A DNA stretch of 15,785 bases. Source: an uncultured Collinsella sp. GTDB lineage: Bacteria; Actinomycetota; Coriobacteriia; Coriobacteriales; Coriobacteriaceae. The notes beneath the pieces were generated by a model. That model did not search any database and was not told where the DNA came from. It saw nothing but the letters and a program-made list of their open reading frames with translations. The DNA is taken from positions 1 through 15,785 of the forward strand of contig USKL01000009.1 of the NCBI GenBank assembly GCA_900555225.1. The letters are read 5' to 3'. This document shows, one piece after another, positions 14,534-15,785 of this stretch; within the stretch, counting starts at the first letter, position 1, and the number at the start of each line of letters is the position of its first letter. Position numbers and translations under genes: made by a program.

Positions 14534-15259
14534 CTACGCAACATCCCAGGGCTGGAGTTCGTCACCCAAGCGAACGATGCAGTCATAGAGCACGGTGTGG
14601 CGCTCGGCCGGGTTGGCATCCCGATGAAAATGCCCGTAGTACCAGCGCTTATAATCCAAGCGGTCTTCCAGCTCATCGAAAAATGCAGTAAGACGATCAA
14701 CGCCGGGGCAATTCCAGCCGGGTGCCGGATAGAGCGTGGGCGAGAGCATGCGCGTGGAGCAGGTGTGGGTGATTACGTAGTCGACCTTCCAACCCACGCT
14801 GTCGAGCCTTGCCCGCGCCTCCCCAAAGTTGCGCTCGTCCGGCAGCTCCTGCGGCCACCAACTGGAATACGGCACGCGATATTCCTTGTCCACGCTCGTG
14901 GCGCCGCCCATGGTAAAGATCGTTGAGCCGTCGAGTTCAAAAACCTCGCCGCGCGTCAGGCGCCGTATGGGCGAGGTATCCGACAGGCGCTGCGTCAGCC
15001 CACCGTGCCACAACTCCATGGGTCGCTCCGCCCAGTGATCGAAACGCTCGTGGTTGCCGTCGACAAACAGCACGGTGTAGGGGCGCGACTCCAGCCAGGC
15101 GATGTCGGCACATTCCTCGGCAGAAAAGTCCCAGGGAAAGCCAAAGTCGCCCGCGATGATGAGATAGTCGTCGCTCGCCAGGCTATCCCCAAGCTCCCAA
15201 TCGCGGAGCTTTTGCATGTCAGCGCCGCCATGGACGTCGCCCGTCACATAGACCGTCAT
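14534..15259 (-). CDS. Calcineurin-like metallophosphoesterase
   Basis: This is a two-metal phosphoesterase; the substrate is not evident. The 241-residue protein has all family motifs: GDVHG (7-11; D8, H10), AGDFG (36-40; D38), DGNHE (67-71; N69, H70), ITHTC (163-167; H165) and GHFH (209-212; H210, H212). No signal peptide or membrane helix is seen, so it is cytosolic. I chose the ATG at 15259 because MTVYVTGDVHG begins directly at the first motif. GGTGATCC just before it complements the 3' end of 16S rRNA; the upstream ATG at 15295 would add 12 residues foreign to the family. It converges on gluQ with only 15 bp between stops, and no terminator is visible there. Confidence 0.9.
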   Translation of the reverse strand: MTVYVTGDVHGGADMQKLRDWELGDSLASDDYLIIAGDFGFPWDFSAEECADIAWLESRPYTVLFVDGNHERFDHWAERPMELWHGGLTQRLSDTSPIRRLTRGEVFELDGSTIFTMGGATSVDKEYRVPYSSWWPQELPDERNFGEARARLDSVGWKVDYVITHTCSTRMLSPTLYPAPGWNCPGVDRLTAFFDELEDRLDYKRWYYGHFHRDANPAERHTVLYDCIVRLGDELQPWDVA

Positions 15260-15344
15260 CGGATCACCACTTCCCCGTAAGTCGCTAGCCCACATTCTGC
15301 ACGATCACTAAGCCAACCGTTCCAACCCTTCCATCCTTTAGGGC

Positions 15345-15584
15345 TTACCCCTCGTTCTTCCATCCAAACGGGTCAAGCACCCAAAAAACCAGATCGAGCA
15401 CGCCGCCGGTCATCATGGCACCGGCAAGGGCAATGCAAACGTGCAAAGAGCTGGCACTTCGGAGCACGTCGAATGGCCCCAGAACAGCCAGCAGCGCGAC
15501 CGCTGCGCCGGCTACGCACAGCGCAAGGCACGGTCCTGCGTCCTTAACGCACTTCTTTGCGAGATGCTTTGCGTTGTCACCCAT
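15345..15584 (-). CDS. Small two-helix membrane protein of unknown function
   Basis: I do not recognise this gene. From the ATG at 15584 it encodes 79 residues: a short charged N-terminus (MGDNAKHLAKKCVKD), a hydrophobic helix at about 17-37, a short loop (DVLRSASS), a second helix at about 46-70, and a short tail DPFGWKNEG. AAGGAG lies ten bases before this ATG. The frame extends to an ATG at 15734, but the extra region is Cys-rich, unlike a membrane protein N-terminus, and has no ribosome site. It is 85 bp upstream of the metallophosphoesterase in the same direction, so they may be co-transcribed. Confidence 0.65.
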   Translation of the reverse strand: MGDNAKHLAKKCVKDAGPCLALCVAGAAVALLAVLGPFDVLRSASSLHVCIALAGAMMTGGVLDLVFWVLDPFGWKNEG

Positions 15585-15785
15585 CGATATCGAACTCCTT
15601 AGAGGGTCGTTGTTCAGATGCATGCCGCCGTGGCAGAACGAAGCGGCAGAGTAAGTGTCACATGCCGTGCAGACATCAATGGAGAAACCGCCTGCTCGAC
15701 CAACCCTTGACGCCGTTTTGCACCGGCACCCCATCCCCCGCTATCGAGGTCTAATACTTTTCCGCGAAGTGAACGTCTGTTTTAG
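15585..15785. other. Upstream region at the window edge
   Basis: Apart from the AAGGAG ribosome site of the small membrane protein (15595-15600), nothing definite is visible. An A+T-richer stretch near 15751-15763 may be promoter sequence for that gene. No gene reading off the edge is supported. Confidence 0.3.

Noticed and set aside
1..15785. CRISPR array, tRNA/rRNA genes, complete insertion sequence
   Set aside because: No regularly spaced identical repeats, no cloverleaf or rRNA-like sequence, and no transposase-like protein in any frame.

Overview
The window looks like chromosomal DNA of a high-G+C actinobacterium of the class Coriobacteriia, with a Collinsella-like gut commensal as my best guess. 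This rests on protein style, G+C-rich codon use, purH and gluQ sequences, and short intergenic repeats; there is no rRNA or other marker gene to prove it. No tRNA, rRNA, CRISPR array, complete insertion sequence or phage gene is visible.

Layout. (1) 1-1790: a HipBA-type toxin-antitoxin pair on the minus strand (hipA 29-1321, hipB 1321-1611). It has its own promoter and three well-conserved palindromic operators at an exact 39-bp period, plus a degenerate fourth in the same register. This block is visibly less G+C-rich than the rest and looks like an accessory insertion. (2) 1789-3511: a two-component system with an intramembrane-sensing histidine kinase and an OmpR-family response regulator. 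The regulator is split by a frameshift at a short CG run between its receiver and DNA-binding domains. (3) 3681-7266: an ornithine cyclodeaminase/mu-crystallin-family gene and a class I/II aminotransferase gene form a minus-strand operon, divergent from a PucR-family regulator that probably controls it. (4) 7285-9705: an unrecognised 244-residue protein and purH (the last two steps of IMP synthesis), separated by a clear terminator. (5) 9983-10624: a GNAT acetyltransferase. (6) 10625-11116: a gene-free stretch with short interspersed repeats, a 230-bp element bounded by 35-bp inverted repeats, and a strong central hairpin. (7) 11117-13060: a secreted/membrane DUF2207 protein with a glycine-rich tail. 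(8) 13061-13516: a second gene-free stretch with another repeat copy, a consensus -35 box and an orphan terminator-like hairpin, so possibly a small RNA. (9) 13517-15584: gluQ (glutamyl-queuosine tRNA-Asp synthetase), apparently leaderless; a metallophosphoesterase; and a small two-helix membrane protein.

How genes work together. HipB should repress its own operon and neutralise the HipA kinase. The kinase/regulator pair would be a signalling unit, but the regulator is broken as sequenced. The cyclodeaminase and aminotransferase probably act in one amino-acid or imino-acid pathway under PucR control. The remaining genes are independent housekeeping or uncharacterised functions. The most unusual material is non-coding: the phased hip operators, the large inverted-repeat element, the 54-bp repeats, and the promoter-plus-hairpin unit before gluQ.
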